Positions 23,281 to 33,375 of a DNA stretch of 64,000 bases are shown here, piece after piece (the first letter of the stretch is position 1; the number at the start of each line of letters is the position of its first letter). The stretch is from Kappaphycus alvarezii (Eukaryota > Rhodophyta > Florideophyceae > Gigartinales > Solieriaceae). The notes under the pieces are model-generated. The model was given only the letters and a program-made list of their open reading frames with translations. It was not told the DNA's origin and searched no databases. Both the position numbers and the translations under genes were made by a program. The DNA lies in the NCBI GenBank assembly GCA_002205965.3, contig NADL03000599.1:2294001-2358000 (forward strand), in the 5' to 3' direction.

Positions 23281-23766
23281 TTACTTGTTCTTGTACTTGC
23301 AACCACAGTCGCCCCACCTAGCATCGAGACTTCTCATGCGACACGGAAACTCTTGCTTTCCGATGCGATTGTTGACTGCATTATGGGCGCCGCATGCCCA
23401 CAAAACGAATTCGTCGCGGCTGGAGAGGTCGGGCGGGTTGGTTGACAGGTACTTGTCGAAATGATGACGGCAGCGCTTGCATGGATAAAGTTTGCCGAAT
23501 CCCTTGAGAAAATTCTTTGCGTAACGCTGCTCATTGTCGGAGGGATTTTGGGGATAGTTGGCGGCGATGGAGTGAATAAGGGTCCAGCCGGCATTGCCGA
23601 GCTCCTTTTTAGAAGGCGGTTTAACGGAAGACATTGTGAGTGAGCGGTAGACTTGGGTTGCGTGATTTGAGATGAATGTCAAGGGCGCAGTGAGAGGAGA
23701 GGTTAGTTGGAAAAAAACGGCTGAGTCGAGAAGAAAGGCGAAAAGTAGAAGGGACAGGGCAAGCAC
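23281..23766 (-). CDS. ERV1: Erv1/ALR family FAD-linked sulfhydryl oxidase
   Basis: Erv1/ALR oxidises thiols and, with Mia40 where present, drives disulfide-dependent import into the mitochondrial intermembrane space. The domain covers residues 57-155: LGNAGWTLIHSIAANYP, then the redox-active YPCKRC (C96, C99), then LWACGAHNAVNNRIGK with the FAD-binding HNxVN motif, and C125/C142 as the probable structural pair. The tail ends DCGCKYKNK. The longest frame begins at 23766 and would add 44 residues with a strongly hydrophobic start (MLALSLLLFAFLL). A second ATG at 23634 gives the compact MSSVKPPSKKELG form, usual for a soluble intermembrane-space protein. I consider 23634 at least as likely as 23766. 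The plus-strand open frames over this region are shadows. It is convergent with rbfA. Confidence 0.85.
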   Translation of the reverse strand: MLALSLLLFAFLLDSAVFFQLTSPLTAPLTFISNHATQVYRSLTMSSVKPPSKKELGNAGWTLIHSIAANYPQNPSDNEQRYAKNFLKGFGKLYPCKRCRHHFDKYLSTNPPDLSSRDEFVLWACGAHNAVNNRIGKQEFPCRMRSLDARWGDCGCKYKNK

Positions 23767-23769
23767 TGT

Positions 23770-24620
23770 AAGAAGGGTGGAAGAGGATGTTCTGTGGTTG
23801 GTGTCTGAATGGTAGGTGGTGAAGCGTTTAAGTAGAGTTGCGGTAGAATGGGGGTGCGGAGAGTAGCTGGTGTTGAGGGGGTTGTTATAGGCACAACCGT
23901 GGGTTTGACGAGACGAGAGGGCAGCGGCATAGCGTCGAGCGGAGGCACAGAGTGGGGTGGAATGTTATATTGGGTTTTTGTCAAGCTTTTCTGTTGTGAT
24001 TCTGATGCATGCATCATGGGTGACCAGGGGATTAGACGCACCGCTCCGAAAGGTGCCAAGGGAGGGAAAGCCTGCAAAGCACGATGTCTTGTGTCTCAGT
24101 CCTCCTGGATTCATAAAATAAAAAAATAAAATTTGTATTTTGTTTCAGTTTGGTTGAAGCAAAATCACTCGCGACCTTTACAAACTCTCGACGAATTAGA
24201 TGGCGACGTTTGGTTTTTATCATAAAGTACAGTGTACCAGGTACCGTACTGTGCTGTACAAGGCGGCAAAACCTTAATTTTAATCACATATTGCCAGCGC
24301 CGATTACCATCTCAGTACTGGTGCCGCTGCTGGCATTGGCACAAGTGGACACTTACAGAACCGTGTATTCTATTGTACTAAACCCTCCACTTCATCGTTT
24401 TCTTAACCTGCCAATATCACCCGTGTCAGGAGAAAAGAGAGAAACTAAATTGTACTGTACTGTACGGTACTGCACAGAAAATACAGTCCAGCCGTGTGTC
24501 TCCCGCTCATCTCAAAACAAGACACTTTCGTTTCATCCGTGCAACTGGCGTTTCACCACAACAATATATTCCCGTCGGCGTTAAACGCCCTGCCCATTCC
24601 GCCCGGCCCCTCCAACCCCA
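23770..24620. other. Intergenic region between ERV1 and the SANT gene
   Basis: This is a shared divergent promoter region. Open frames on both strands (23703-24077 minus, 23848-24129 plus) lack recognisable motifs. GTAC-type palindromes are dense at 24225-24475 (for example GTACTGTACTGTACGGTAC). Regulation through these motifs is only a guess. Confidence 0.35.
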
Positions 24621-24625
24621 CAACC

Positions 24626-25126
24626 ATGGACACTCATCTGCAAGTTCTACAAGCCAGACGTAAAGTCCTTGCGTCGCATTCCTCCACCACCTCACCCTTC
24701 CATCACCCACTCCATCCCCCGCAACCCGATCCCTTTTCCTTTGAAAGTCACGGCTTTTTCCTCGCCTCCATCCTCGCCTCCGACTCTTCCGCCAACTCTT
24801 CAAACCCGCGTCACACTCCCCTTGCCTCACGTCCGCATCCAGTCCGCGCTTTTCAATCTACAGCTGCCCACCGGAATAACACGACTAAACCAAACAAGAA
24901 ACGTCAACGACGTTTCGTCACAAATTGGACCCCGGAGATGGACAAGGTTGTGCGCAAGTCGTTGGCCAAATATGGATGGGGTAGTTGGACTAGGATAGCC
25001 TCTTCGGGCAAGCTGCCCAAGGAGTATACTGCAAAGTTAATTGCAAACCGCGCAAGAGCTATTGGTCTCACCAAGCAAATGTTTGGTCCACAAGTTGTTC
25101 CCACTATATCCAAGGCCAAATCATGA
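24626..25126 (+). CDS. Small SANT/Myb-like protein
   Basis: 166 residues from the ATG at 24626, which sits in a good context (CAACCATGG). A longer frame reaches back to 24494, but its first 44 codons look like leader. Residues 1-95 are proline/serine/histidine-rich and probably disordered. Residues 96-150 form one SANT/Myb-type repeat: RRFVTNWTPEMDKVVRKSLAK, GWGSWTRIASSGKLP and KEYTAKLIANRARAIGLTK. The first two tryptophans of the repeat are present; the third position is not tryptophan. A single terminal repeat suggests a DNA- or histone-tail-binding protein, but the target cannot be deduced. It lies 720 bp upstream of the STN1-like gene on the same strand. Confidence 0.65.
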   Translation: MDTHLQVLQARRKVLASHSSTTSPFHHPLHPPQPDPFSFESHGFFLASILASDSSANSSNPRHTPLASRPHPVRAFQSTAAHRNNTTKPNKKRQRRFVTNWTPEMDKVVRKSLAKYGWGSWTRIASSGKLPKEYTAKLIANRARAIGLTKQMFGPQVVPTISKAKS

Positions 25127-25848
25127 TCCCGCCAGATTTGCTCCATCTCGCTATTCTCCTACTTTAGTTAGTTGCCGTGAGACCGCAATGGATTTGCATA
25201 TTTTGACAACTTGGCATTCACTAGGGTGCATATCCTGATTCAATGCTCATATGATGCAGGATACACAGCAAACACAACTGCACAAGTGAATAGATCGACG
25301 CAGCGTTTGTGGTCTACAATGTTGCATGCCGCCGATCTATGTAGCGACATACAACCACTCGAAACTGTCTTTTCCATTCCACAAATTGTATCAATCTGTC
25401 CTATCTCCCAATGCAGCGAGTAAGATCACCCATTATGGACCACTTCCGCGAGTACGCTTACACTTCCTTTCCTTTGGAACCACATAGTGTGCGGAATGTT
25501 ACAACTGCCGATTTACACTTTAGAACATACATGCCGCAATACCTCATTTTATGATGTCCCAGATCATAGTCAACGAGGTTCACGACCTCAGTTCAGTTGG
25601 TCTTTCACAATTAAGAACGAGAAAAATCCAAAATTGGAACAAAGCTTTTCATCATTTTGTTTTCACAGTTCCTATGTCAAAAACCAATTTGAATTTGAAT
25701 CTGAACCGCAATTTCTTTGACCTAAACCATTCTCGCCTAGTTTTCGCATCCAATCACAGCACACTCAGTTCAACTCCCCAACCTGTCACAACTTAGTTCT
25801 TCCCCGCTTTCTCTGCCCTGTGCTGTTTTCCAGGCCCGTGCCAAAGTC

Positions 25849-26559
25849 ATGGCGGACGAAGAAGATGTCATAGTCCACAAGCCCCTCTTCTGGGGATTGG
25901 ACCCGTTGTTTTCTACCCATGCCAGGATTCTGGCAGGAACTCTTCGACATATGATTCCGGGTCAATGGGGAGACCGTGATTCACTTTATTTTTTCCGCTT
26001 TGTCAGTGGGCATCCTCCGCGACCCATTCGCCTTGTAACCATGGCCGGAATAATTGTGTTCCTCTCTCATTATCAAAAGGTAAGTCAATGCTTTCTCCTC
26101 ATCTATTTGTAATAAACTTTTGTGAAACAGGCGTTGGCCAAAACTTACAATCTCGTATTGAACTCCCAACTACCGTTCAAACATGTCATTGTCTCGCAAG
26201 CGCAGTTCTCGAGGTTTCTCTTAGATGACGGCAGTGGCACAGTGCGTTGCCTCATTTGGGCTGATGAAGCCGGCATCAAAACAAATGCGACAAAACTTTG
26301 CTTGGGCGATTTTATTGAGGTTTCCGGGCCCCTGGAATGGCATGACAAGACCCCAGCAGTAATTGTAAAGTCCCATGTCGTCATGAACAACGATCCAAAC
26401 CAAGAATTGTTTTGGTGGATGGACTTGGCTCTCACCTTCAAAGCCGGCTACTCCCAAAAGTACAACGTTAATATTACCCCAGAAACCGAACGGGAGCTAA
26501 CACAGTCATTTGAAGCGTCGCAAGCCCGTCAATCACAACTGCAACAATCAGGCCCGTAG
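25849..26559 (+). CDS. STN1: STN1-like OB-fold protein (CST telomere complex), two exons
   Basis: Exon 1 is 25849-26079 (77 codons) and exon 2 is 26131-26559, giving 219 residues. STN1 is the OB-fold subunit of the CST complex, which caps telomeres and supports lagging-strand fill-in. The signature is strong: HKPLFWGLDPLF near the start matches the conserved W-G-L-D-P-x-F motif. It is followed by SGHPPRPIRLVTMAGIIV (human STN1 has NGHPIKQVDVLGTVIG), then FLLDDGSGTVRCLIWAD (human DDSTGVINCICW), and LGDFIEVSGPL. There is no C-terminal winged-helix region, so it is the short form seen in plants and some algae. Splicing preserves the frame exactly and joins two beta strands of the OB fold. The first exon alone would stop within seven codons of the intron start. 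The next gene ends 174 bp away on the opposite strand. Confidence 0.8.
26080..26130 (+). other. 51-bp spliceosomal intron in STN1-like gene
   Basis: Canonical GTAAGT donor at 26080 and TGAAACAG acceptor ending at 26130. Removing it joins ...SHYQK to ALAKTY... in frame. It is the only intron I can place with confidence in the window. Confidence 0.85.
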
Positions 26560-26732
26560 TTCGTCTTGTCCGACGGAATACTGTCCACTTCTTTGTGTGT
26601 TCCCCTCTAGAAGGGTGATGAACCCATGGCACAGTCCATGTCCCTGCCTTCTTTCGAATCCTCAATTTACCATGCGTATCGCTCCACCATGATTCGTTCA
26701 TTTGCCACAAAAGGTGTTGCACGCTGTGCTCA

Positions 26733-28025
26733 TCACCCATTTCTGCTAAGATTTTTCTTACCGAAATTGGCAAGCTTCGAACTTCTCTCCGTTTTTGGCA
26801 ACTCAAAACGGAAAGGCACAAGCTCTGGGGCATCATAGTCATACTTGACCTTGAGAATGTAGTCGTTAATGGTCATCATGCGGCTCGTCAACGCTCCGTA
26901 TGCAGCAATCGGCAGCAATCGTACCTGCTCCGTCAACACTCCGATTTCGACTGCCATATCATCGTCTATTTCTTTGACAACTGTGGCTTGCACGCTGGGA
27001 TCTGTCGACGTCAAGATCCTCTGCAAGGACCTGAGCGCCGGGCTGAGCTTGTCCTTCACTTCATCCACGGTGTCACAGGCATCGGCACAGTCTCTCAATT
27101 GCTTTTGTATATCCACGTTGACCAATTCTTTGTTCTCCCGGCCCTTGTCTTCCCACGCAGCAACGGCCGCGAAAATGACGATCCAAAATGCGTTTACCTG
27201 CAACTGCCCCGAGCCGCAGTTCTTGCGGACGTCACTCTTCACATTAGTACCCTGTAAAACTGGTAACAATCGGGCCTCGGCACGCTGAATTTCAACCTTG
27301 AGCGGATAATCTATACTCCATGTATAGGCTATTAAATCTTGCCTCAATTTCCTCATGTTTTTAGCTTCCTCTTCGCGAGTGTCCATGTCTGTACGGCGAT
27401 TCTCAACCTGCAAAATGGCGCTAGTGAAGCGGTAAAGAAGCTTTTCGGTAACCAAATCCCGATTGGCGACAACAACCTCTGCCAGCGTACCGGCCTTTCT
27501 CGCATCTTCGAACAATTCAACTGTCTCGTCCAGTCCCATACGCGGCAATCTCAACTCTGCGACGCGCTCCCTTGACACGTTTGGAATAACAGCAAGCTCT
27601 CGATCCGGTTGCAGATCATCCTGCGGATTCACCATCCGCGAAGACGCCGCCTCAGGAACTAGCACTTGATGCGGTGTCTCATCCCCCGTGCCGCCGGATA
27701 TCTGTTCAACTTGGCCTTCGGCTAAAGGGGTATCTTGTGAGGCACCCGTAGAGGGTGAAGAATCGAGTGAGTTGTTGTCAAGTGGTAGTGGGGTAGGCGT
27801 GTCGGCTGGGTCAAAAGCAGTGTCTGGTGCAGGTGGGGTGGGGGTTTCGGCAGGGCCGAAGCCAGCACCCGATGGTCGCTTGCTCTTGGCGGAACGCTTG
27901 GGTCTGGCTGCACCACGTTTGGCTTTCATGCAGATGCATGGTGCAACTGAGGAGGAGGTTTGTTGGCGTGGGAGTGGGAGCGAGGGGTTGAAGCAAACCA
28001 GGGATACGAGTGAAAGGGGATTCAT
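26733..28025 (-). CDS. Plastid-type protein of unknown function
   Basis: 430 residues from the ATG at 28025. Residues 1-35 look like a transit peptide: hydroxylated, hydrophobic, few acidic residues, and a plausible cleavage near APCICMKAK. Residues 36-150 are low-complexity (basic, then threonine/proline/aspartate-rich). Residues 150-430 form a compact, mostly helical domain that looks conserved: LPRMGLDETVELFEDARKAG, LLYRFTSAILQVENR, a hydrophobic stretch NAFWIVIFAAVAAWEDKG, then a long helical region ending in ILKVKYDYDAPELVPFRFEL. I do not recognise the family. The hydrophobic stretch is short for a membrane span and is flanked by charged residues. The opposite-strand frames here are shadows. 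It is convergent with the STN1-like gene. Confidence 0.7.
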   Translation of the reverse strand: MNPLSLVSLVCFNPSLPLPRQQTSSSVAPCICMKAKRGAARPKRSAKSKRPSGAGFGPAETPTPPAPDTAFDPADTPTPLPLDNNSLDSSPSTGASQDTPLAEGQVEQISGGTGDETPHQVLVPEAASSRMVNPQDDLQPDRELAVIPNVSRERVAELRLPRMGLDETVELFEDARKAGTLAEVVVANRDLVTEKLLYRFTSAILQVENRRTDMDTREEEAKNMRKLRQDLIAYTWSIDYPLKVEIQRAEARLLPVLQGTNVKSDVRKNCGSGQLQVNAFWIVIFAAVAAWEDKGRENKELVNVDIQKQLRDCADACDTVDEVKDKLSPALRSLQRILTSTDPSVQATVVKEIDDDMAVEIGVLTEQVRLLPIAAYGALTSRMMTINDYILKVKYDYDAPELVPFRFELPKTERSSKLANFGKKNLSRNG

Positions 28026-28169
28026 GACGACGTTGCAGCTTATGGGCTTTCAGTGGCAGGTCAGTGGCGTTCGAATGGGAGAGTTGTGTCCGCCGTTCGC
28101 AACTACTCCTAGTGCGATAGCGGTCATTTTGTATGTTCACTGGCTTTTGAGATCACAGGTCAGATAAAT

Positions 28170-28822
28170 GTGGACTGAAACCACTGTACCATACATACCT
28201 AGTGCAGTATTGCAAAGAACACGGAAGTCTGCTTTCTGTAAGCCCGTGAGTAATTACAGTGGCTCTGCCTTTCCGAGTTTGTTCATACCGTACGGTGAAT
28301 TGCGTGGGGTCGTCTACTGACTACACCCACGGGTGCTGCCAGAATTCCTAAATGCCGGGGCGGCGGAGATTCTAGACAAAATCGCAGAACTGAGTCTACA
28401 ATGGTTTCCGTAGAAACCTTTTGATGTAAACTTTTCATTCATACTTGCGCCTTGGCAGTCAAATACTGTAGCTCCGGTCGGAACGGAACGCCATGGCATT
28501 GCTAGGCATTGCGTGGAGACGGCTCAAAGGCATCAAAAGCAAGCAGAAAAAGGTCCGAAATGTTACTCTAGGAGGTTCAAATCTGCATCAGTGGTGCGGA
28601 AGTACAGTACCGTACTGTACAGTACGATAAGGTATGCTCTTGGTTAGCAAAAGTACAGTTGTAAAGTTGTAACGTACAGTACTGCTATACCGTGTTGTAC
28701 AGTACTGCCATACCGTGTTGTACAGTACCGCACTGTACTGTACTGTTCGACATCTACAGTTTCGTGCAACACAGTAACCATAGGTTAATAATAATAATTT
28801 ACTGCATTACTGTACGGTACAG
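28170..28822. repeat. GTAC-rich repeat region right of island A
   Basis: Dense GTACAGTACTGTAC-type motifs occupy 28590-28822. Between about 28677 and 28740 there is a 23-bp tandem unit (GTACAGTACTGCTATACCGT plus TTG) in two near-identical copies and a partial third. A Tc1 element is inserted at the right edge of this block. Confidence 0.7.
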
Positions 28823-28824
28823 TA

Positions 28825-30375
28825 CGGTGCCGGAAATTCAAGTACGACACCCTACCCTATTTGCACTAAAAAGATAACCAACCCAGGAAAAAGCGCGAAA
28901 CTTTGCCAAACGTATTTCTTTTATATATTATTTAAAGCACCAAAGTTTCGTAAACATTTGATAATTATTTTTTTAAAATATCAAAAAAGGCTACCAGAGA
29001 GGGGGAAATTTGATTACGACAGGGAGTGTCTTTAGTACATTATCATCAAGGAAACACACGTGTTAGTACTTCGTCTTCTTTCCCCTATTCTCAAGCATCT
29101 CTCTGCACCGACTGGTCATGCTTTTGACAAGTTTGTAACGTAATTCTTGCCCCAACTGACCCTACTCAACAAGAATGCAACGTTTAAGTTCAGCGACAGT
29201 GTCAAACTGCCTTCTACCGCAGTAAACTTTCCTAGAACGCACCCTCCATATGTTCTCTATAGGATTTAGATCTGGAGAACGAGCAGGCCATTGCATAACA
29301 TTCAAATGTTTTGACGCAAACCACTCCAACGTCAACTTAGCCTTGTGTATAGATACGTTATCTTGTTGAAACTTCCAAGGCCCAGAAAATATAGAAGCTG
29401 CAAACGGCATTAAGTAGCTCTCCAGCGTTTCGCAGTACTTTGTAACGTTCTGCCGGCCTGAAAGAAACGCGATTCTCGAATAACACCCCTCGCAAAAAGC
29501 AGCCGAAACCATTATTCCTCCACCCCCATTCTGACAGCGAGATAAAATCGTTTCTTGGTGTCGCAAATCATGCCAGTATGATTGGCAACCATCGGGTCCA
29601 TCCAGATTGCACTTATTTTCATCTGAAAATACCACACGAGCCCATTAGTTCCTTGACCAGTAGTGCCTCTCCCGTGCCCACTCTAGCCGAGCTTGCATAT
29701 GGGTTGGCGTCAGCAGAAGGGACAGTTTAAGCTTCTGGAATCGAAGATGTGGAGCCTCGGACAACAAATGGCGGATGCGGTGGCTCGTAACTGGTAGGGA
29801 GAGGTCGTTCTTGATTTTTGTTGAAGTTTTCAGTGATTTGGAGGGCTCCCGGTGGAGTGTACGCAAGGCAGAATCAGTGATTTTGCGGTTGTTTGCGCCT
29901 TATTTTCGAATCCCATATTTGTTTGGGTCCTTAAGAAACAATGAAATGCAAGACCGAGACCGATTGACACGCCTCGTTATCTCTGTGACAGGTAGCTTTA
30001 GCTTGTGAAGCTCGAGGATGCCGCCCTTTTCTCGTTCAGTCAAACTGGGCTTGCGACCCATGTTGTGTGCCGTGTTTTGCGGTCACGGTCAATTCGGAAG
30101 TATGCTGCAATGGTATGCAGTATAATAAAGCGTTGATATTGGCGGGAACGTCGCAGTACTGTTGAGTATTGCTCAACTGTCGTAATCGGATTTCCCCCTT
30201 TTTGGTAGCCTTTTTTAGATTTTTTTAAGAAATAATTGGCAAGTCCCTCCGAAACTTTACTTCTTTATATATCATATAAAGAGAAGGGGTTTCCCAGAGT
30301 TTTGTTGTATTTCCTTGGTTTGTTCTCTTTTTAATGATAAAAAGAGGGGGTGTCGTAATTGAATTTCCGGTACAA
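28825..30375 (-). mobile_element. Tc1-family DNA transposon, nearly intact (copy 1)
   Basis: The inverted ends read CGGTGCCGGAAATTCAAGTA at the left and the complement of GTGTCGTAATTGAATTTCCG at the right. TA target sites flank both sides (28823-28824 and 30376-30377), and the length is 1551 bp. Inner portions of the ends also match: CAAAAAAGGCTACCAG at about 28981 and its complement at about 30205. Ends of this type belong to a DD34E Tc1-like transposon. The second copy is at 45924-47461. Confidence 0.9.
29063..30061 (-). pseudogene. Tc1-like DD34E transposase, three in-frame stops
   Basis: One continuous frame of about 332 codons runs from the ATG at 30061 (MGRKPSLTEREKGG) to a stop at 29063-29065, the usual Tc1 length. 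The N-terminal helix-turn-helix shows VTEITRRVNRSRSCISLFL. The catalytic residues are all present: D in VFSDENKCN, D in FQQDNVSIHKA, and E in SPDLNPIENIW, with exactly 34 residues between the second D and the E. The only damage I see is three internal stop codons, near 29906, 29647 and 29162, without any frameshift. One of these (near 29162) replaces a tryptophan codon kept in copy 2. This suggests a recent insertion, and possibly one still mobilised in trans. Confidence 0.85.
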
Positions 30376-30379
30376 TATT

Positions 30380-31870
30380 ATATTATATGTAGTATCGGGG
30401 GTCCAGTACAGGAACCGACTGTGTTGTAAGTGCTAACCGGGTGGTTACTACTGAACTGTACGTACACTGCCTGTAATACAATATAATACTATATCACACG
30501 AAAATTGCAAATTTATCCTGCAAAAATGTGGCTTCTTTAAAACAAATCGGCCTAAACCCATTCAATTGGATGCAAAAGACGTCCTGAAAAGTCAATTTGC
30601 ATTTGCAAAATTGCTTCTTTTATTTTTCCAAAAAAAGGCTACCAGAAAGACTATAAAAGTATAGACCCACCGAAAGAACGGACATTTTCTTGAAAAACTA
30701 GTAGTAGGTGTTATCCTCCTTCTGTCCAGGACATCTGCACACCTCTTGCGGAGGTATCCAACTAGTTTAACAAACAGCGAAATTTCCATTCCCTTCCATG
30801 AGGACTAAATACATTCTTTCGATTCACTGTCTGATCAGAACTGCTATTTGCGTAAACGCTCCGTGCAAGAACAGATCATAAATTATCGATTTAATTAATC
30901 TCAGAGGAACAGGTAGGCCAAGCTAAAAGGGTAACATTTTTACCATAGAACCAGCTTCTCGAGTAGTTTGCCGAAAACCATCCTCCTGAAACGTTTAGTC
31001 TGTATTATGGCACTGTGAAATAACTGCAATAAATTGTCCCCTGTAGTTCTATTTCAGGCTTTAGCACCTCGGCTCTTAATTTTAAAGGCCAGCTAGGTCT
31101 TCATCGAAACCGAAAAAGCATTTCAGAGCATCACGGATCCACCACTTTGCTTCCGAGTAGAAAAATCTCAGTTTTCTTTTCTTAGACGATGCCATTACCA
31201 TGCTCAGAAATCTTAGACGTCTCCATTAAATTCAATTTCTCACGAAAAACGAGTTCCTGTCATTTAAACAGATCAAATGCGATATATTCCGGAGCATAGT
31301 GCGGTCGGTGCGTCTCTATGAGCATATGCGTTCGCCTTATCTTTCAAAACTGATAGATTACATTTCGTTTCAGCACATGGTATATTATATACTCTTAAAC
31401 GAGTAGAGAGAAGTCTTTGTGGGGAGGCCGAGCTGGAACATGTTGTCCTGAGGCTTCTTTGAGCAAGCGATACGTGTGATGTTAAGCCATTTTCGGTTGC
31501 ATCCTTGACGATGTATGGCGCTTAAAGCTTTTGGTAGATCCTTATTACGTTTTGAGACCTTATCAGTTGCTTGACGATTGCCCGATTGGATTTTTTGTGC
31601 CCATGAAAGGCATCACTAATTCCATTTTCCCTTAAGGTCAAGTGGGGGCCACGCGGAATTGTAGGTGGGTGCGGAGGTGCTACCTGTAGCTTGGAAAGAG
31701 GAAATTCAACAACCTTTTTGCAGTTTTTTGCCCGTATGTATCCATAATTTGCCCAAAAGTTCTCCAAAACCGAGTGAGACTATACTTTATGCAGGTACTT
31801 AGTTAGCGTTTTTAAAAAGATTAAAAGAATTGACGAAATGCAAAATGACTTCGCCGAACGTCTTCTGCAT
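30380..31870. other. No gene; small transposon-end remnant
   Basis: No coding sequence recognised. 30395-30475 has GTAC-type motifs. At about 30625-30660 the string CAAAAAAAGGCTACCAGAAA matches the inner part of the Tc1 copy 1 ends and may be a relic end of another copy. Confidence 0.35.
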
Positions 31871-31871
31871 G

Positions 31872-33373
31872 CAGTGTGCGAAATGGCTTTAGGAAACCCC
31901 CCTTTTATACGATATTTTAAAAAGTACTGCATGGATTTAACGGAAACTTGGCAGACATCAGCTTCTGTAAGTAATATACAAAGAAGCAAAGTTTTGCATC
32001 AATCCAACAATTTTATCTTAAAAAATATTGAAAGGGGTATCAGGGAATGTGAACCCTTTATTAAACAGAGGCTACTCTTTGTATGATTACGTGAACGCAA
32101 CTCTTTTTAATGGTTTGCTTTCTTTCATACCATTGATAAGGTTGTAGATGTGTTGAAAGTCCAACTTTGACCACATCTCAACTATGGTGGCCTCAAGCTC
32201 CGAAATAGTCTCAAACTGTCGTAAATTACGAAAAAAAGCTCGCGCTAGTACTACTCATACATCTTCTAAAGGGTTTAGATCAGGGCTTTTTGTTGACCAC
32301 TGCATCACCTGGATATTTTCTTCTTTAAACCATTCCCTTGTGAGTCTATCAGTATATATGGAGGCATTTTCATGTTGTAATATGTATCCAAACTGTTGAT
32401 AAATTCTAGTAAACGGAGTTCGAAAGTCCTTCAAAGTCCATATATACTTTTCTGTGTTTTGTTTGCCTAGAATAATGAATATTTGGCTGCATATTTTCTC
32501 TGAAAACGTCTCCTAAATCATGATTAGTCCACTGCTTTGGAGAAGACTGAAAAAATCTTCTCCTTCCTTCTTCTGTCATGCTAGTAACTTTGTCAGCCCG
32601 TTCAGATTGTTTTTTCATCAGAGAAAACTATTTTGCCTCTATCACGCATCGACCACGTCTCTATGTCTCTGCAGGGTCTTAATAATAGTAAAGGTGCTTT
32701 TATAACCTTCTAAATTTCTATATGAGCGGTTACGGATATGATTGGATGCGTGCGGCGCATTAAAATGAGCAATTGGAGCTCAGTGGGCAACTAGTTGGCT
32801 GATTTTCCAGTTTTGAGACATCCTGGAGCAGCTTTCGGGTGTTCGGGGCGTTTATTCTGGAATTATTCTGTTTTTTAATCATTACCCGCCTTCGAGTGTC
32901 CGGGCGGTCATTTCGGAATATTTCCTTTTTTTAATCAGTAGTGACTGTAGGAACGTTGCGACTGTATTGCTAGACTTATTGAAGCGTTTGGTGATTTCAG
33001 AGAGAGGCAGGCTCTGTTCATGTCAGAGCAGAGTTCGACCTTGTTGAAGTTCAGCCAAACGCGGTCCTCGAGCCATTTGGAATATTTGAAGACAAAATTA
33101 GACAATTATTTGATCTTTCTGAAGGCAGAAGTGGCAGATGAGTGTCTGAGAAATAGAGAGAAGGGCTCTTTTACCTGCTATGTTCTACAACGGGTTTACT
33201 CCCCCTTGTAGCTCTTTTCAATATTTTCTAAGATAAAATTGTTGGATTGATGTGGAACATTCTTTGTATATTACTTACAGAAGCTAATATCTTTCACGTT
33301 TCAGTTAAATCCATGTCATATATTTTTTAATAACGAATAAAAGGAGGGGTGCTCTCAAGTATCTCGCCCACTG
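31872..33373 (-). mobile_element. Tc1-like transposon with long inverted ends, second family
   Basis: Long imperfect inverted repeats of roughly 150 bp bracket 1502 bp. The left end starts CAGTGTGCGA at 31872, and the complement of the right end starts CAGTGGGCGA at 33373. Inside them, the strings CTTCTGTAAGTAATATACAA and CATCAATCCAACAATTTTAT are shared by both ends in inverted orientation. A TA follows the right end; at the left the expected TA reads TG. Minus-strand coding remnants at about 32090-33010 include SPDLNPLEDV preceded by QVMQWSTK, the third catalytic block of a Tc1 transposase. The gene is broken by several frame changes. It is older than copy 1 at 28.8 kb and of a different family, since the ends differ. 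Confidence 0.8.
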
Positions 33374-33375
33374 TA

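Noticed and set aside
23703-24077. 124-codon minus-strand frame upstream of ERV1, considered as an extra exon
   Set aside because: Proline/threonine-rich without motif; the Erv1 domain is complete without it and no clear splice pair was seen.
27688-28167. 159-codon plus-strand frame over the start of the plastid-type gene
   Set aside because: Glycine/serine-rich complement of the transit and disordered region on the minus strand.
29063-30061. Stop-codon reassignment as explanation for three in-frame stops in the Tc1 transposase
   Set aside because: Host genes in the window use TAA, TAG and TGA as ordinary ends, and one stop sits where copy 2 has tryptophan, so simple decay fits.
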